Origin: Vescimonas coprocola
Lineage (GTDB): Bacteria; Bacillota; Clostridia; Oscillospirales; Oscillospiraceae
Direction: 5' to 3'
Length of the DNA stretch: 64,000 nucleotides
Assembly (NCBI RefSeq): GCF_018408575.1
Contig: NZ_AP023418.1
Location: 744,001-808,000 of the forward strand
Shown here: in pieces, positions 15,081 to 23,348 of the stretch
How the letters are laid out: the number at the start of each line of letters is the position of its first letter
Position numbering within the stretch: the first letter of the stretch is position 1
Position numbers and translations under genes: made by a program
Notes under the pieces: model-generated
Told to the model about the DNA's origin: nothing
The model's input: the letters and a program-made list of their open reading frames with translations, nothing else
Database searches by the model: none

Positions 15081-15953
15081 ATGAAAAAAGTGATCCTCTG
15101 CCCCAATCCCTATCGGGATAGCGAGCTGCGGGTGTGCAAGGAGGCCAAAAAGCTGCTGGATGCCCTGCATTTTCAGACGGTGGTGTGCCTGCCCTTCCAG
15201 CGGGAGGGCTACGGTGCGGAGCTGGGCCTGCGAATCACCCCGCTGCATCAGGAGATCCGCTCGGCGGATCTGCTCATCGCCTTCGGCGGCGACGGCACCA
15301 TTCTGCATCTGGCCCGGACGGTGGCGCTGCACAGCGTCCCGGTGCTGGGAGTGAATCTGGGAAGCCTCGGATTCATGTCGGAGCTGGAGGTGGACGAGCT
15401 GGACCGCCTGCGGGATCTGGCGGACTGGAGCTTCGACGTGGAGTCCCGGATGATGCTGGACGTGTCCGTCCTCCGGGGCGGAAAGTCCGTGTATAACAAC
15501 ATCGCCCTCAACGACGCTGTCATCTCCAAGGGCTCTATTGCAAGGGTTGTAAGGCTGAATATCTTTACAGAGGAGGGCCAGCTCACCAAGGTCGGCGGCG
15601 ACGGCGTCATCGCCAGCACCCCCACTGGCTCCACCGGCTACTCCATGGCCGCCGGCGGCCCCATCGTGGAGCCCACGGCCCGGAACCTGCTGCTGACCCC
15701 CATCTGCCCCCACTCCACCCGCTCCAGCAGCTACGTCCTTTCGCCGGAGCACGTCATCACCGTGGAGGCACCGGACGCCAACCGCAAGTTCGTCTACCTG
15801 TCCGTGGACGGCGGCAAGGCGTTCTCTCTGAAAAACAACGATCAGGTGCGTGTCAGCACCTCCAGATACACCACCAAGCTGGTGCGGCTGTCCAAGAAGA
15901 GCTTCTGCGAGATCCTGGATAAGAAAATGGGCGGGGAGGTCACAAAAGCATGA
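15081..15953 (+). CDS. nadK: NAD kinase
   Basis: A 290-residue enzyme that phosphorylates NAD to NADP. The diagnostic motifs are IAFGGDGTILHLAR (GGDG, ATP/polyphosphate site), ALNDAVISKGS (NE/D motif) and GDGVIASTPTGSTGYSMAAG, which forms the NAD-binding loop. A GGAGGAG site lies nine bases before the ATG. It lies between tlyA and argR and shares an ATGA overlap with argR, so translation is coupled. The family assignment is firm. Confidence 0.95.
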   Translation: MKKVILCPNPYRDSELRVCKEAKKLLDALHFQTVVCLPFQREGYGAELGLRITPLHQEIRSADLLIAFGGDGTILHLARTVALHSVPVLGVNLGSLGFMSELEVDELDRLRDLADWSFDVESRMMLDVSVLRGGKSVYNNIALNDAVISKGSIARVVRLNIFTEEGQLTKVGGDGVIASTPTGSTGYSMAAGGPIVEPTARNLLLTPICPHSTRSSSYVLSPEHVITVEAPDANRKFVYLSVDGGKAFSLKNNDQVRVSTSRYTTKLVRLSKKSFCEILDKKMGGEVTKA

Positions 15954-16402
15954 AAAATCAGCGTCAGGAGCATCTGCTGCAGATCATTGCCGAGGAGACG
16001 GTGGAGACACAGGAACAGCTGCTGGAACGGCTTCAGGAGCGGGGGATCCGCAGCACGCAGGCCACCATTTCACGGGACATCAAGGAGCTGCACCTCATCA
16101 AGGAGCCGGTAGGGCAGGGCCGCTACCGCTATGCCGTGTCCGCCCATCGGACAAAGCTGAACTTTGCCGACCGCCTGCGTACCATCTTCCGGGAGGGTGT
16201 CCTCAGCGTGGACTACGCCCAGAATCTGGTGGTCATCAAGACCATGCCGGGTCTGGCCAACGGTGCCGCCGCTGCGCTGGACGGCATGGAGGTTCCCTAT
16301 CTGGTGGGGTCTCTGGCGGGGGACGACACCGTTCTGCTGGTGCTGCGTGACAACGCCGCAGCGGCGGAGTTTGCCGACGAGATCAAGGAGATGCTGCGCT
16401 GA
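15950..16402 (+). CDS. argR: arginine repressor ArgR
   Basis: A 150-residue ArgR/AhrC protein. The N-terminal winged helix has GIRSTQATISRDIKELHLIK, the conserved DNA-binding helix. The C-terminal domain has GTxAGDDTV-like SLAGDDTVLLVLRD, where the two Asp residues bind arginine in the hexamer. It represses arginine synthesis genes. Its place between nadK and recN is the standard Firmicutes arrangement and says little about its targets. It starts inside the nadK stop (ATGA). Confidence 0.95.
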   Translation: MKNQRQEHLLQIIAEETVETQEQLLERLQERGIRSTQATISRDIKELHLIKEPVGQGRYRYAVSAHRTKLNFADRLRTIFREGVLSVDYAQNLVVIKTMPGLANGAAAALDGMEVPYLVGSLAGDDTVLLVLRDNAAAAEFADEIKEMLR

Positions 16403-16429
16403 AACAGCGCCTGTACGGAGGGATGACAG

Positions 16430-18103
16430 ATGCTGGAATTGCTCCATATCGAAAATATCGCCATCATCGATCGGGCGGATATCACCTTTGAGCCGGGCTT
16501 CAACGCCCTCACCGGCGAGACCGGCGCCGGTAAATCCATCGTCATTGACTCGCTGAGCGCCGTGCTGGGTCAGCGCACCTCCCGTGACCTGATCCGCACC
16601 GGGGCCGACAAGGCCTACGTCAGCGCCTGCTTCACCGGCATCCCGCCGGAGGTAGGGGAGGACTTGGGCATCACATGGGATGAGGAACTGCTGCTGCAGC
16701 GGGAGATCCACGCCGACGGCAAAAACGTCTGCCGGGTGGGCAGCCGCCCCGTCACGGTGACGCAGCTGCGCACCTTGGGCAGCCGCCTGCTGAACATCCA
16801 CGGTCAGCACGACGGCCAGCAGCTGCTGGATGAGGAGCAGCACCTGCTGTATCTGGACAGCTTCGGCCGCACCGAGCCGCTTCTGACCGCCTATCGGGAG
16901 AAATACGCCAAGCTGACGGATATCCGTCGCCAGATGCACGCCCTGCAAATGGACGAGGCGGAGAAGGCCCGCCGCATGGATACCCTGCGCTACCAGATCC
17001 AGGAGCTTCAGCGGGCCAAGCTGAGGCCCGGTGAGGAGGAGGAGCTGACCTCCCGCCGCAACCTGCTGCGCAACGGCGAAAAATTCATGTCCGCCGTCTC
17101 CGAGGCAGACTTCTGCCTCAGCGGCGACGACAGCACCAGCGGCGCACTGGCCCTGCTGCGGCAGGCCCAGAGCGCTCTGGAGCCCATCCGCCGTCTGGAC
17201 GACAGCTTCGAGGAGCTGTACCAGCGGCTGGAGGCGGTGTACAGCGAGGTCTACGATCTGGCCTACACTGTGCAGGACAAGCGGGACGCCTTCGACTTCT
17301 CCCCGCAGGAGCTGGACGAGGTGGAGGGCCGTCTGGATCAGCTGTACCGGCTGAAAAAGAAGTATGGCCCGGATGTAGAGAGTATGCTGGCCTATCTGGA
17401 CCGCAGCACCAAGGAGCTGGACGCCATCGAGGACGCCGGCGACACCCTGCTGCACCTGCAGCAGCTGGAGAAGAAGGCCCTGTCTGCTGCCCAGTCTGCG
17501 GCGGAGGAGCTGTCCAAGGCCCGCCATCAGGCGGCCGAGCGGCTGGAGGAGCAGATCCTCACGGAGCTTCGCCAGCTGGATATGGGCCGCATCCGCTTCG
17601 CCATCGACTTCCAGCCCCAGCCCCTGTCTGAGTCCGGAATGGACGCCGTGCGCTTCCTTATGTCCGCCAACGTGGGCGAGGAACTGCGTCCCATCCAGAA
17701 GATCGCCTCCGGCGGCGAGCTGGCCCGCATCATGCTGGCCATGAAGAACGTTCTGTCGGAGCAGGACCGGGTAGGCACCATGGTCTTTGACGAGGTGGAT
17801 ACCGGTGTCTCCGGCCGGGCCGCTCAGAAGGTGGCGGAGAAGATGGCCCGCATCAGCCGCACCAAGCAGGTGCTGTGCGTCACCCATCTGCCCCAGCTGG
17901 CCGCTATGGCCGATACCCATTTCTCCGTGGAGAAGGGCGTCACCGACGGCCGCACCTTTACCCATGTGCGGCGGCTGGATCGGGCCCAGCGGCGGCAGGA
18001 GCTGGCCCGCCTCACCGGCGGCGCCCATATCACTCCCACCATGCTGGAGGGGGCGGAGGAGCTGCTGTCTGCGGCGGAGGATTTCAAGCGTACGCTGGAA
18101 TAG
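16430..18103 (+). CDS. recN: DNA repair protein RecN
   Basis: A 557-residue SMC-like ATPase acting in double-strand break repair. Walker A is GETGAGKS at residues 29-36. The helical arms between about 150 and 370 form a coiled coil, with a hairpin tip near the middle. The ABC signature KIASGGELARIMLAMK and Walker B TMVFDEVDTGVSG follow near the C-terminus, then TKQVLCVTHLPQLAA. GGAGGG precedes the ATG. It is the last gene of the OLE-oapA-dxs operon. Confidence 0.96.
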   Translation: MLELLHIENIAIIDRADITFEPGFNALTGETGAGKSIVIDSLSAVLGQRTSRDLIRTGADKAYVSACFTGIPPEVGEDLGITWDEELLLQREIHADGKNVCRVGSRPVTVTQLRTLGSRLLNIHGQHDGQQLLDEEQHLLYLDSFGRTEPLLTAYREKYAKLTDIRRQMHALQMDEAEKARRMDTLRYQIQELQRAKLRPGEEEELTSRRNLLRNGEKFMSAVSEADFCLSGDDSTSGALALLRQAQSALEPIRRLDDSFEELYQRLEAVYSEVYDLAYTVQDKRDAFDFSPQELDEVEGRLDQLYRLKKKYGPDVESMLAYLDRSTKELDAIEDAGDTLLHLQQLEKKALSAAQSAAEELSKARHQAAERLEEQILTELRQLDMGRIRFAIDFQPQPLSESGMDAVRFLMSANVGEELRPIQKIASGGELARIMLAMKNVLSEQDRVGTMVFDEVDTGVSGRAAQKVAEKMARISRTKQVLCVTHLPQLAAMADTHFSVEKGVTDGRTFTHVRRLDRAQRRQELARLTGGAHITPTMLEGAEELLSAAEDFKRTLE

Positions 18104-18106
18104 GGC

Positions 18107-18135
18107 TTGACAAACCCGCCGATACCCCCTATAAT
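18107..18135 (+). promoter_or_regulatory. promoter of the tyrS T-box leader
   Basis: A perfect TTGACA at 18107-18112 and a perfect TATAAT at 18130-18135 are 17 bases apart. It starts four bases after the recN stop. Confidence 0.93.
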
Positions 18136-18141
18136 GTCCTC

Positions 18142-18431
18142 ACAGCAACTACAAAAACTACTGCAAGGAAGGGAACAAGTAACAGCGCCTGCTGCCTGCC
18201 CAGAGAGCCTCTGTCCGGTGAAAAGAGGAGAGGAGCGCCGCTGCGAATACATCCCGGAGCAGCCGCCCCAACGCCCCGCTGCGGGCCAGTAGGCACGGTC
18301 GGGCCCGCCCGTTACAGCGGCGGAGTGTGATGGCACTCCATGAGGCCGCCTTCCGTGAGGGAGCGGCGAAACTGAGGTGGTACAGCGATGATACATCGCC
18401 CTCTGTCTGCGGACAGGGGGCGTTTTCTTTT
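18142..18431 (+). promoter_or_regulatory. tyrosine T-box riboswitch
   Basis: A leader RNA that senses uncharged tRNA-Tyr and controls tyrS. The T-box core AGGTGGTACAGCG is at 18375-18387. The specifier loop reads GAATACATC with the Tyr codon TAC at 18248-18250. The terminator is CGCCCTCTGTC (18397-18407) paired with GACAGGGGGCG (18412-18422), followed by TTTTCTTTT. When tRNA-Tyr is uncharged, its acceptor end would pair with the T-box bulge and block the terminator. Confidence 0.92.
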
Positions 18432-18481
18432 CCCCCTGCGCCCGATCACATCCCACATAAAGGAGAAAGGAAAGAACAACT

Positions 18482-19708
18482 ATGGGAATTTATGAAGAGC
18501 TGGTGGCCCGTGGCCTGATCGCACAGGTCACCAACGAGGAAGAGATCCGTGAAATGATCAACAACGGCAAGGCCACCTTCTACATCGGCTTTGACTGCAC
18601 GGCGGACTCTCTGACGGCGGGTCATTTCATGGCCCTGACCCTGATGAAGCGCCTGCAGATGGCGGGCAACAAGCCCATCGCCCTCATCGGCGGCGGCACC
18701 ACCATGATCGGTGACCCCTCCGGCCGCACCGATATGCGGAAGATGCTCACCAAGGAGGATATCGACCACAATGCCCAGTGCTTCAAACGCCAGATGGAGC
18801 GCTTTATCGAGTTCGGCGAGGGCAAGGCCGTCATGCTCAACAACGCCGACTGGCTGCTGAAGCTGAACTATGTGGATCTGCTGCGTGAGGTGGGTGCCTG
18901 CTTCTCCGTCAACAATATGCTGCGGGCCGAGTGCTATAAGCAGCGCATGGAGAAGGGCCTGAGCTTCCTGGAGTTCAACTACATGATCATGCAGAGCTAC
19001 GACTTCTACTATATGTTCCAGCACAACGGCTGCAATATGCAGTTCGGCGGCAACGACCAATGGAGCAATATGCTGGGCGGCACGGAGCTGATCCGCCGCA
19101 AGCTGGGCAAGGATGCCCACGCCATGACCATCACCCTGCTGACGGACTCTCAGGGCAACAAGATGGGCAAGACCGCCGGCAACGCCGTGTGGCTGGATCC
19201 CAACAAGACCAGTCCCTTCGAGTTCTATCAGTACTGGCGCAACGTGGCGGATGCCGATGTGCTCAAGTGCATCCGGATGCTGACATTCCTGCCTCTGGAG
19301 CAGATCGACGAGATGGCCGGCTGGGAGGGTGCAAAGCTTAACGAGGCCAAGGACATTCTGGCCTATGAGCTGACGAAGCTGGTCCACGGCGACGAGGAGG
19401 CCGACAAGGCCCGTCAGGCCTCCAAGGCTCTGTTCTCCGGTGCCGGCGACGCCGCCCATATGCCCACCACGGAGCTGACCAACGACGATCTGGGAGGCGG
19501 GCAGATCAATATTCTGAACCTGATGGTCCGCTGCGGCCTGTGCGCCAGCAAGGGCGAGGCCCGCCGTCTGGTGCAGCAGGGCGGCGTCAGCGTCAACGAC
19601 CGGAAGGTGGAGTCCATTGACGAAGCCTTGGGCTGTGAGCAGTTCACCGGCGATGGCGTCATCATCCGCAAGGGTAAGAAGGTGTTCCACAGGGTCGTAC
19701 TGGTCTGA
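18482..19708 (+). CDS. tyrS: tyrosyl-tRNA synthetase
   Basis: A 408-residue class I synthetase charging tRNA-Tyr. The HIGH-like motif is TAGHFM (near residue 40), and YIGFDCTADSL precedes it. The KMSKS-like motif is KMGKT, as in one of the two known bacterial TyrRS types. The anticodon-binding part is followed by a C-terminal S4 domain (about 340-408, LCASKGEARRLVQQGGVSVN). AGGAGAAAGG precedes the ATG. It is under the tyrosine T-box directly upstream, which is independent support for the specificity. Confidence 0.97.
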   Translation: MGIYEELVARGLIAQVTNEEEIREMINNGKATFYIGFDCTADSLTAGHFMALTLMKRLQMAGNKPIALIGGGTTMIGDPSGRTDMRKMLTKEDIDHNAQCFKRQMERFIEFGEGKAVMLNNADWLLKLNYVDLLREVGACFSVNNMLRAECYKQRMEKGLSFLEFNYMIMQSYDFYYMFQHNGCNMQFGGNDQWSNMLGGTELIRRKLGKDAHAMTITLLTDSQGNKMGKTAGNAVWLDPNKTSPFEFYQYWRNVADADVLKCIRMLTFLPLEQIDEMAGWEGAKLNEAKDILAYELTKLVHGDEEADKARQASKALFSGAGDAAHMPTTELTNDDLGGGQINILNLMVRCGLCASKGEARRLVQQGGVSVNDRKVESIDEALGCEQFTGDGVIIRKGKKVFHRVVLV

Positions 19709-19900
19709 TCTCCCAGAGAGCGAAATACCGTAAACCGGGGGCCAGCGTCCTGAAAGACACCGGTCTGCCCGCTGCCGAAGGGCGGCAATGTGTGCGCCAT
19801 CCCACAAAAAGCGGGGAACCATAAGGGGAATGCCCTCACCTCCGGAAGCGGGAAAGGCAAAGACTTTTAAGAAAGGCCCGGCATTTCGACGGTCATACCA

Positions 19901-19941
19901 CAAGACTCCGACCCTTTTGGATCGGAGTCTTGACCATTTTT
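19901..19941 (+). terminator. terminator after tyrS
   Basis: CAAGACTCCGA and TCGGAGTCTTG form an 11-bp stem with a ten-base loop, followed by ACCATTTTTC. Confidence 0.75.
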
Positions 19942-19980
19942 CACGAATTTCCTTCTCACTATGGAATTTCCGCATGACTT

Positions 19981-19990
19981 GTGATATAAT
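19981..19990 (+). promoter_or_regulatory. extended -10 promoter of ispE
   Basis: TGTGATATAAT contains TATAAT at 19985-19990 with TG one base upstream. No good -35 is seen, which is common for extended -10 promoters. The start of ispE follows 33 bases later. Confidence 0.65.
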
Positions 19991-20022
19991 CATCGAGAGA
20001 ACAAGGAGAGTGAGGGAGCGGC

Positions 20023-20871
20023 ATGAAGCGGCAAGAATTGGCACCCGCCAAGGTGAACCTGACGCTGGATGTGGGGGCCAGACGCCCCGACGGCTATCAC
20101 GAGGTAGTCTCGGTGATGCAGAGCGTGGCGCTGTACGATACGGTGACGATGGAGAGCGGCACAGGGGAGGGCATCTCCCTGACCTGCGACGATGCGGCGA
20201 TCCCCGCCGACGGGAGCAATCTGGCGTGGCGGGCGGCGGAGGTGTTCTTCCGCACCACAGGCGTGGCCTGCGATGGCCTGCATATTACCTTGGAAAAGAG
20301 TATCCCCTCTCAGGCGGGGCTGGGCGGCGGCAGCAGCGACGCTGCCGCTGTGCTGCGTGGCCTGCGGAAGCTGTACGCCCCGGAGCTGCCCATGGAGGCG
20401 CTGGAACGCATGGGCATGGAGTTGGGCAGTGACGTCCCCTACTGCGTCCGGGGCGGCACGGTGCTGGTGCAGGGGAAGGGAGAGCAGCTGCTGTCGCTGC
20501 GGGCGCTGCCGGAGTGCTGGTTCGTTGTGTGCAAGCCGCAGGTGTCCTTCTCCACGGCGGAGATGTACCGGCGACTGGATGAGGCGGGGATGGCGGTCCA
20601 CCCGGACACCCGCCGGATGATGGATGCCTTACAGCGCCGGGATCTGGCGGAGATCTTCTCCCGGATCGGCAACGTCTTTGAACAGGTGCTGTCACCGGAG
20701 AGTGAAATTTTTGTCATCCGGAATAGGCTCCTGACATTAGGGGCGGGGGCGGCCTGCATGAGCGGCTCCGGATCCGCCGTGGTGGGAATTTTTTCTCAGG
20801 AGGAAGCTGCCCGGTCATCCGCAGCGGCCATGACCGAGGTCCCCTTTGTCCGCTGCGTGGGACGGGGGTAA
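20023..20871 (+). CDS. ispE: 4-diphosphocytidyl-2-C-methyl-D-erythritol kinase
   Basis: A 282-residue GHMP kinase of the MEP isoprenoid pathway. The N-terminal APAKVNLTLDVGARRPDGYH and the ATP-binding glycine loop QAGLGGGSSDAAAVLRGL (about 97-114) are both typical of IspE. The C-terminal MSGSGSAVVGIF is the third GHMP motif. It phosphorylates the 2-hydroxyl of CDP-methylerythritol. It shares the pathway with dxs in the preceding operon. Its own promoter lies 33 bases upstream. Confidence 0.96.
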   Translation: MKRQELAPAKVNLTLDVGARRPDGYHEVVSVMQSVALYDTVTMESGTGEGISLTCDDAAIPADGSNLAWRAAEVFFRTTGVACDGLHITLEKSIPSQAGLGGGSSDAAAVLRGLRKLYAPELPMEALERMGMELGSDVPYCVRGGTVLVQGKGEQLLSLRALPECWFVVCKPQVSFSTAEMYRRLDEAGMAVHPDTRRMMDALQRRDLAEIFSRIGNVFEQVLSPESEIFVIRNRLLTLGAGAACMSGSGSAVVGIFSQEEAARSSAAAMTEVPFVRCVGRG

Positions 20872-20903
20872 TTTGCCCGACGGCGGCCTGATATCCTTTT
20901 AGG

Positions 20904-20950
20904 CATTTCTCTGGACATTTCTCTGGACATTTTTCTGGACATTTATCGGA
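20904..20950. repeat. 12-bp tandem repeat
   Basis: The unit CATTTCTCTGGA occurs twice exactly (20904-20915, 20916-20927), then as CATTTTTCTGGA and a degenerate CATTTATCGGAC. It is just after ispE in non-coding DNA. Confidence 0.8.
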
Positions 20951-21035
20951 CGTCCAGCGGACAAAAAGGAAGAAAAAAGAGGTCGTGATTTTGTCCCGGC
21001 TTTGTCCTGTGATCGTCCAAAATTTTTCCGTACCG

Positions 21036-21065
21036 GTATAAAACGCAAAAGCACCGTCCACAATG
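21036..21065 (+). promoter_or_regulatory. candidate sigma-F promoter of spoIIR
   Basis: GTATA at 21036-21040, a 15-base spacer, then GTCCACAATG at 21056-21065 fit the sigma-F consensus with one mismatch in the -10. It lies 71 bases upstream of the spoIIR start. It overlaps the hairpin at 21048-21092, which weakens the call. Confidence 0.45.
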
Positions 21066-21096
21066 CAGATAAGCTGCATGGGACGGTGCTTTCATC
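21048..21096 (+). terminator. hairpin between ispE and spoIIR
   Basis: AAAGCACCGTCC pairs with GGACGGTGCTTT, with an inner ATGCAG/CTGCAT stem. A short TTCAT tail follows. It is probably the ispE terminator. Confidence 0.6.
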
Positions 21097-21135
21097 CTTC
21101 CGTGCAAAAATCAACGACACGGAGAGGTGTTTCCT

Positions 21136-21768
21136 ATGCGGAAGAAAACTGGAAATAAATTACATACATGGGAGGCGGCGCTGCTGCTGGCAGTGGCGGC
21201 GGCTTTGCTGTGGGGGGCCTGCACCCTCCAGCGGCAGGATGCGCTGGAGCAGAAGGTCATCCGACTCCACGTCATCGCCAATTCCGACAGCGAGGCGGAT
21301 CAGGCCCTGAAGCTGCGGGTGCGGGATCGGGTGCTGGTGCTGGCGGAGGACATCCTGCGCCAGTCGAGAGACATGGAGGAGGCCCGGCAGCGTCTCGCCG
21401 AGGCGCTGCCCCGGCTGCAGCAGACGGCGGCGGAGGAGATCGCCGCTCAGGGCAGCCGATACACCGTCAGCGCCTGGTTGGAGGAGACGGAGTTTCCTAC
21501 ACGGGAGTATGACGGCTTTGCATTACCCTCCGGGGAGTATCTGGCTCTGCGGGTGGTCATCGGGGAGGGAGCCGGGAAAAACTGGTGGTGCGTGGTGTTC
21601 CCACCCCTGTGTACCACTGCCGCCTGCGACTTTCAGGAGACGGCCGTCTCCGGCGGCTTGGGGGAGGAGGATCTGTCCCTCATCACCGAGGAGGACGGCG
21701 GCTACGTCCTGCGGTTCCGGGCGGTGGAGCTTTGGGAGGGCCTGCGCCAGTGGCTGGGAAAGCACTGA
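21136..21768 (+). CDS. spoIIR: stage II sporulation protein R
   Basis: A 210-residue secreted signalling protein. After an N-terminal hydrophobic segment (about 11-30) it has the family motif KVIRLHVIANSDSEADQALK, then YLALRVVIGEGAGKNWWCVV. SpoIIR is made in the forespore and triggers SpoIIGA to process pro-sigma-E in the mother cell. The ATG at 21136 is preferred to the upstream GTG because GGAGAGG sits eight bases before it. A sigma-F-like promoter lies upstream. SpoIIGA and sigE themselves are not in the window. Confidence 0.93.
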   Translation: MRKKTGNKLHTWEAALLLAVAAALLWGACTLQRQDALEQKVIRLHVIANSDSEADQALKLRVRDRVLVLAEDILRQSRDMEEARQRLAEALPRLQQTAAEEIAAQGSRYTVSAWLEETEFPTREYDGFALPSGEYLALRVVIGEGAGKNWWCVVFPPLCTTAACDFQETAVSGGLGEEDLSLITEEDGGYVLRFRAVELWEGLRQWLGKH

Positions 21769-21850
21769 GCGGAGAGGGCGGCCGGTCGGATGGGTTGGTG
21801 AGAAGATTCCATATGGAATGTTGAATCTGTACAGCTTTAAGATATACGAT

Positions 21851-21888
21851 ACATGACCCTCTCCGGTAAACACCGGGGAGGGTCATGT
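21851..21888 (+). terminator. hairpin downstream of spoIIR
   Basis: ACATGACCCTCTCCGGT pairs with ACCGGGGAGGGTCATGT around an AAAC loop with one mismatch. No T-run follows. Confidence 0.55.
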
Positions 21889-21892
21889 GAGC

Positions 21893-22050
21893 CTGTCAAA
21901 AGAGCGGAAACCTTTCGTCAACGGGGCGGAAGGGTGTGTGCGGGAAACCCGGGAAGGGTGTCCTGCACGATGATGATCCGCATTTTTCAGAGCTTTTTGA
22001 AGGTCTGAAAAATGCCTCAGCGTGTCGAAAAGACTTTTTCGACACGCTGA
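21893..22050. repeat. copy 2 of the 158-bp intergenic repeat
   Basis: Nearly identical to 6794-6952. The first hairpin has an 11-bp stem extended across a mismatch, and the second keeps a perfect 14-bp stem (CAGCGTGTCGAAAA at 22018-22031 and TTTTCGACACGCTG at 22036-22049). Like copy 1, it is bounded by GC-rich hairpins of different sequence. Confidence 0.8.
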
Positions 22051-22051
22051 C

Positions 22052-22085
22052 ATGGCCCTCCCCGGCATTTGCCGGGGAGGGCCAT
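22052..22085. repeat. perfect 16-bp inverted repeat beside repeat copy 2
   Basis: ATGGCCCTCCCCGGCA and TGCCGGGGAGGGCCAT form a perfect stem with a two-base loop. It abuts copy 2 of the intergenic repeat and could terminate transcription from the minus-strand DHHW operon, although no T-run is seen. Confidence 0.7.
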
Positions 22086-22210
22086 ACTGTGGATGCGTGA
22101 TGTTTGCAGGGATGAAGGCGGTCAGATATACCGCTGCCAGCCAGGGCCATACTGTGGATGCGTCGGGGTTAGCAAGGGGTCAAGAGTACCGCTGCCAGAC
22201 AGGGGAATGC
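22079..22210. repeat. imperfect duplication of a 58-65-bp segment
   Basis: GGGCCATACTGTGGATGCGT occurs at 22079-22098 and 22144-22163, and ACCGCTGCCAG at 22130-22140 and 22188-22198. Between the conserved blocks the sequence has diverged and changed length. The function is unknown. Confidence 0.65.
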
Positions 22211-22235
22211 TGCGGCCACGTCAGGGATGACGGGG

Positions 22236-23336
22236 TCATTTCAGGGTGTCGCTGTGGTTCAGGACGGGAACGCTATACAGAAACAGCACATCCTGATCTG
22301 TAAAGGTAAGATACTTTCCAAGCGTTGTGCTGGAAAGGTATCGGATGTCCACCAGCGTGATCTTGGCATACTGCTCCACCAGAAGGGGGGCCAGACTGCT
22401 GGCGAAGGAGTCCCGGAAGATCACAAGCTCCCGGTCCGTGGCAGCATGGGGATTTTCCACCGTCAGCAGGGACTCGGAGCCGGAGAGGAACCACTCGTAG
22501 GGGTCCCGCCCGGCACCCTTCTCCCCATCGTAGATGCCGGTGGTCTGGCCGGTCTCGTAGTGGTAGACGGTGCAGCTCTCCAAGGTGTCATTGGTGAGAT
22601 AGCGGATGGTGTCCGGCTCCATGGGCAGGGCAGCGTAGCCGTAGTACACGCCGTAGTAGGGGGTGGGCAGAGTCTCCTCTCGGAAGGTGCCAGGGGCTTC
22701 GGCCCCCATCCCCTCCAGCAGGCGGGCAGCCACGTCCGTCAGCTGCTCCTGCCGCCAGTGGAGGTCGGTGCGGTAGTAGTCCTCCAGCGACAGCAGATCG
22801 CCTATCGGCAGATAGGTGAGGTAGGGAGTTTTTTCCCGCAGGCTTTGGGTGAAGGCCCCGTAGTCCAGCGCCGGATAACCGTGGGAGGAGGCCAGAAAGG
22901 CATTCTTGTCCGGGATCACCGACAGATACAGCCGGCAGTTCGTGCCGGAGAGATAGGTGTCGTACAGGTAGTCAAAGCGCCGGGCGGCGTGGGCGATGGA
23001 GTCCTCCTGCATGGGGTACTCCAGACGGGAGACATAGCCCTCCGCCAGATATACGCCGTTGGTGTCTCTCTGGCGCAGCAGGTAGAGACTGGTCAGGGAT
23101 TTCAGGGTCCGGAACTGCTCCCGCAGGGGGAATTGATCCGGGGCGTATGTCTCGAAATCCGACATATAGCGCCCACTGTAAATGCTTTCTACTGTACATC
23201 TTGGCTTTGGAGTCAGCTTGCGGCGCTCACTCTGGGAAAAGGCGCCGTCGGGCTTCAGGTACGCCCAGAGGGAGAATGTCAGCAGAAAGGCCCCCAGCAG
23301 GCATACCGTCAGCAGGGCAGTGCGTTTTTCGTTCAC
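22236..23336 (-). CDS. DHHW-family secreted protein (acyltransferase partner)
   Basis: A 366-residue protein with an N-terminal membrane anchor (about 8-26). It has the DHHW-type motif YRTDLHW (TDLHW 190-194) and the later IFRDSFASSLAPLLVEQY, which in this family supply the catalytic-type residues of an SGNH/AlgX-like fold. DHHW proteins are regularly encoded with an MBOAT, as here: it starts 12 bases after the MBOAT stop. The start is GTG at 23336 with AGGAGG seven bases upstream. It probably acts outside the membrane in acetylation of a surface polymer. Confidence 0.85.
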   Translation of the reverse strand: MNEKRTALLTVCLLGAFLLTFSLWAYLKPDGAFSQSERRKLTPKPRCTVESIYSGRYMSDFETYAPDQFPLREQFRTLKSLTSLYLLRQRDTNGVYLAEGYVSRLEYPMQEDSIAHAARRFDYLYDTYLSGTNCRLYLSVIPDKNAFLASSHGYPALDYGAFTQSLREKTPYLTYLPIGDLLSLEDYYRTDLHWRQEQLTDVAARLLEGMGAEAPGTFREETLPTPYYGVYYGYAALPMEPDTIRYLTNDTLESCTVYHYETGQTTGIYDGEKGAGRDPYEWFLSGSESLLTVENPHAATDRELVIFRDSFASSLAPLLVEQYAKITLVDIRYLSSTTLGKYLTFTDQDVLFLYSVPVLNHSDTLK

Positions 23337-23348
23337 GGTCAGCCCTCC

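Larger units (their letters stand above)
19709..20022. other. intergenic region between tyrS and ispE
   Basis: The first 190 bases are GC-rich with short inverted repeats, such as CCGC...GCGG near 19770-19787, and no gene or known RNA family that I recognise. The second part holds a terminator (19901-19941) and the ispE promoter. Confidence 0.5.

Noticed and set aside
16070-18028. Open frame of 652 codons antisense to argR and recN
   Set aside because: It covers fully convincing genes on the plus strand and has no motif of its own; composition is that of a GC-rich shadow.
19709-19900. Possible riboswitch or small RNA between tyrS and ispE
   Set aside because: Only short hairpins are visible and no known RNA signature was found.
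20714-21079. Minus-strand open frame with a repeated DKCPEKCPEKC motif
   Set aside because: The motif is only the translation of the 12-bp tandem repeat; there is no start signal and no domain.
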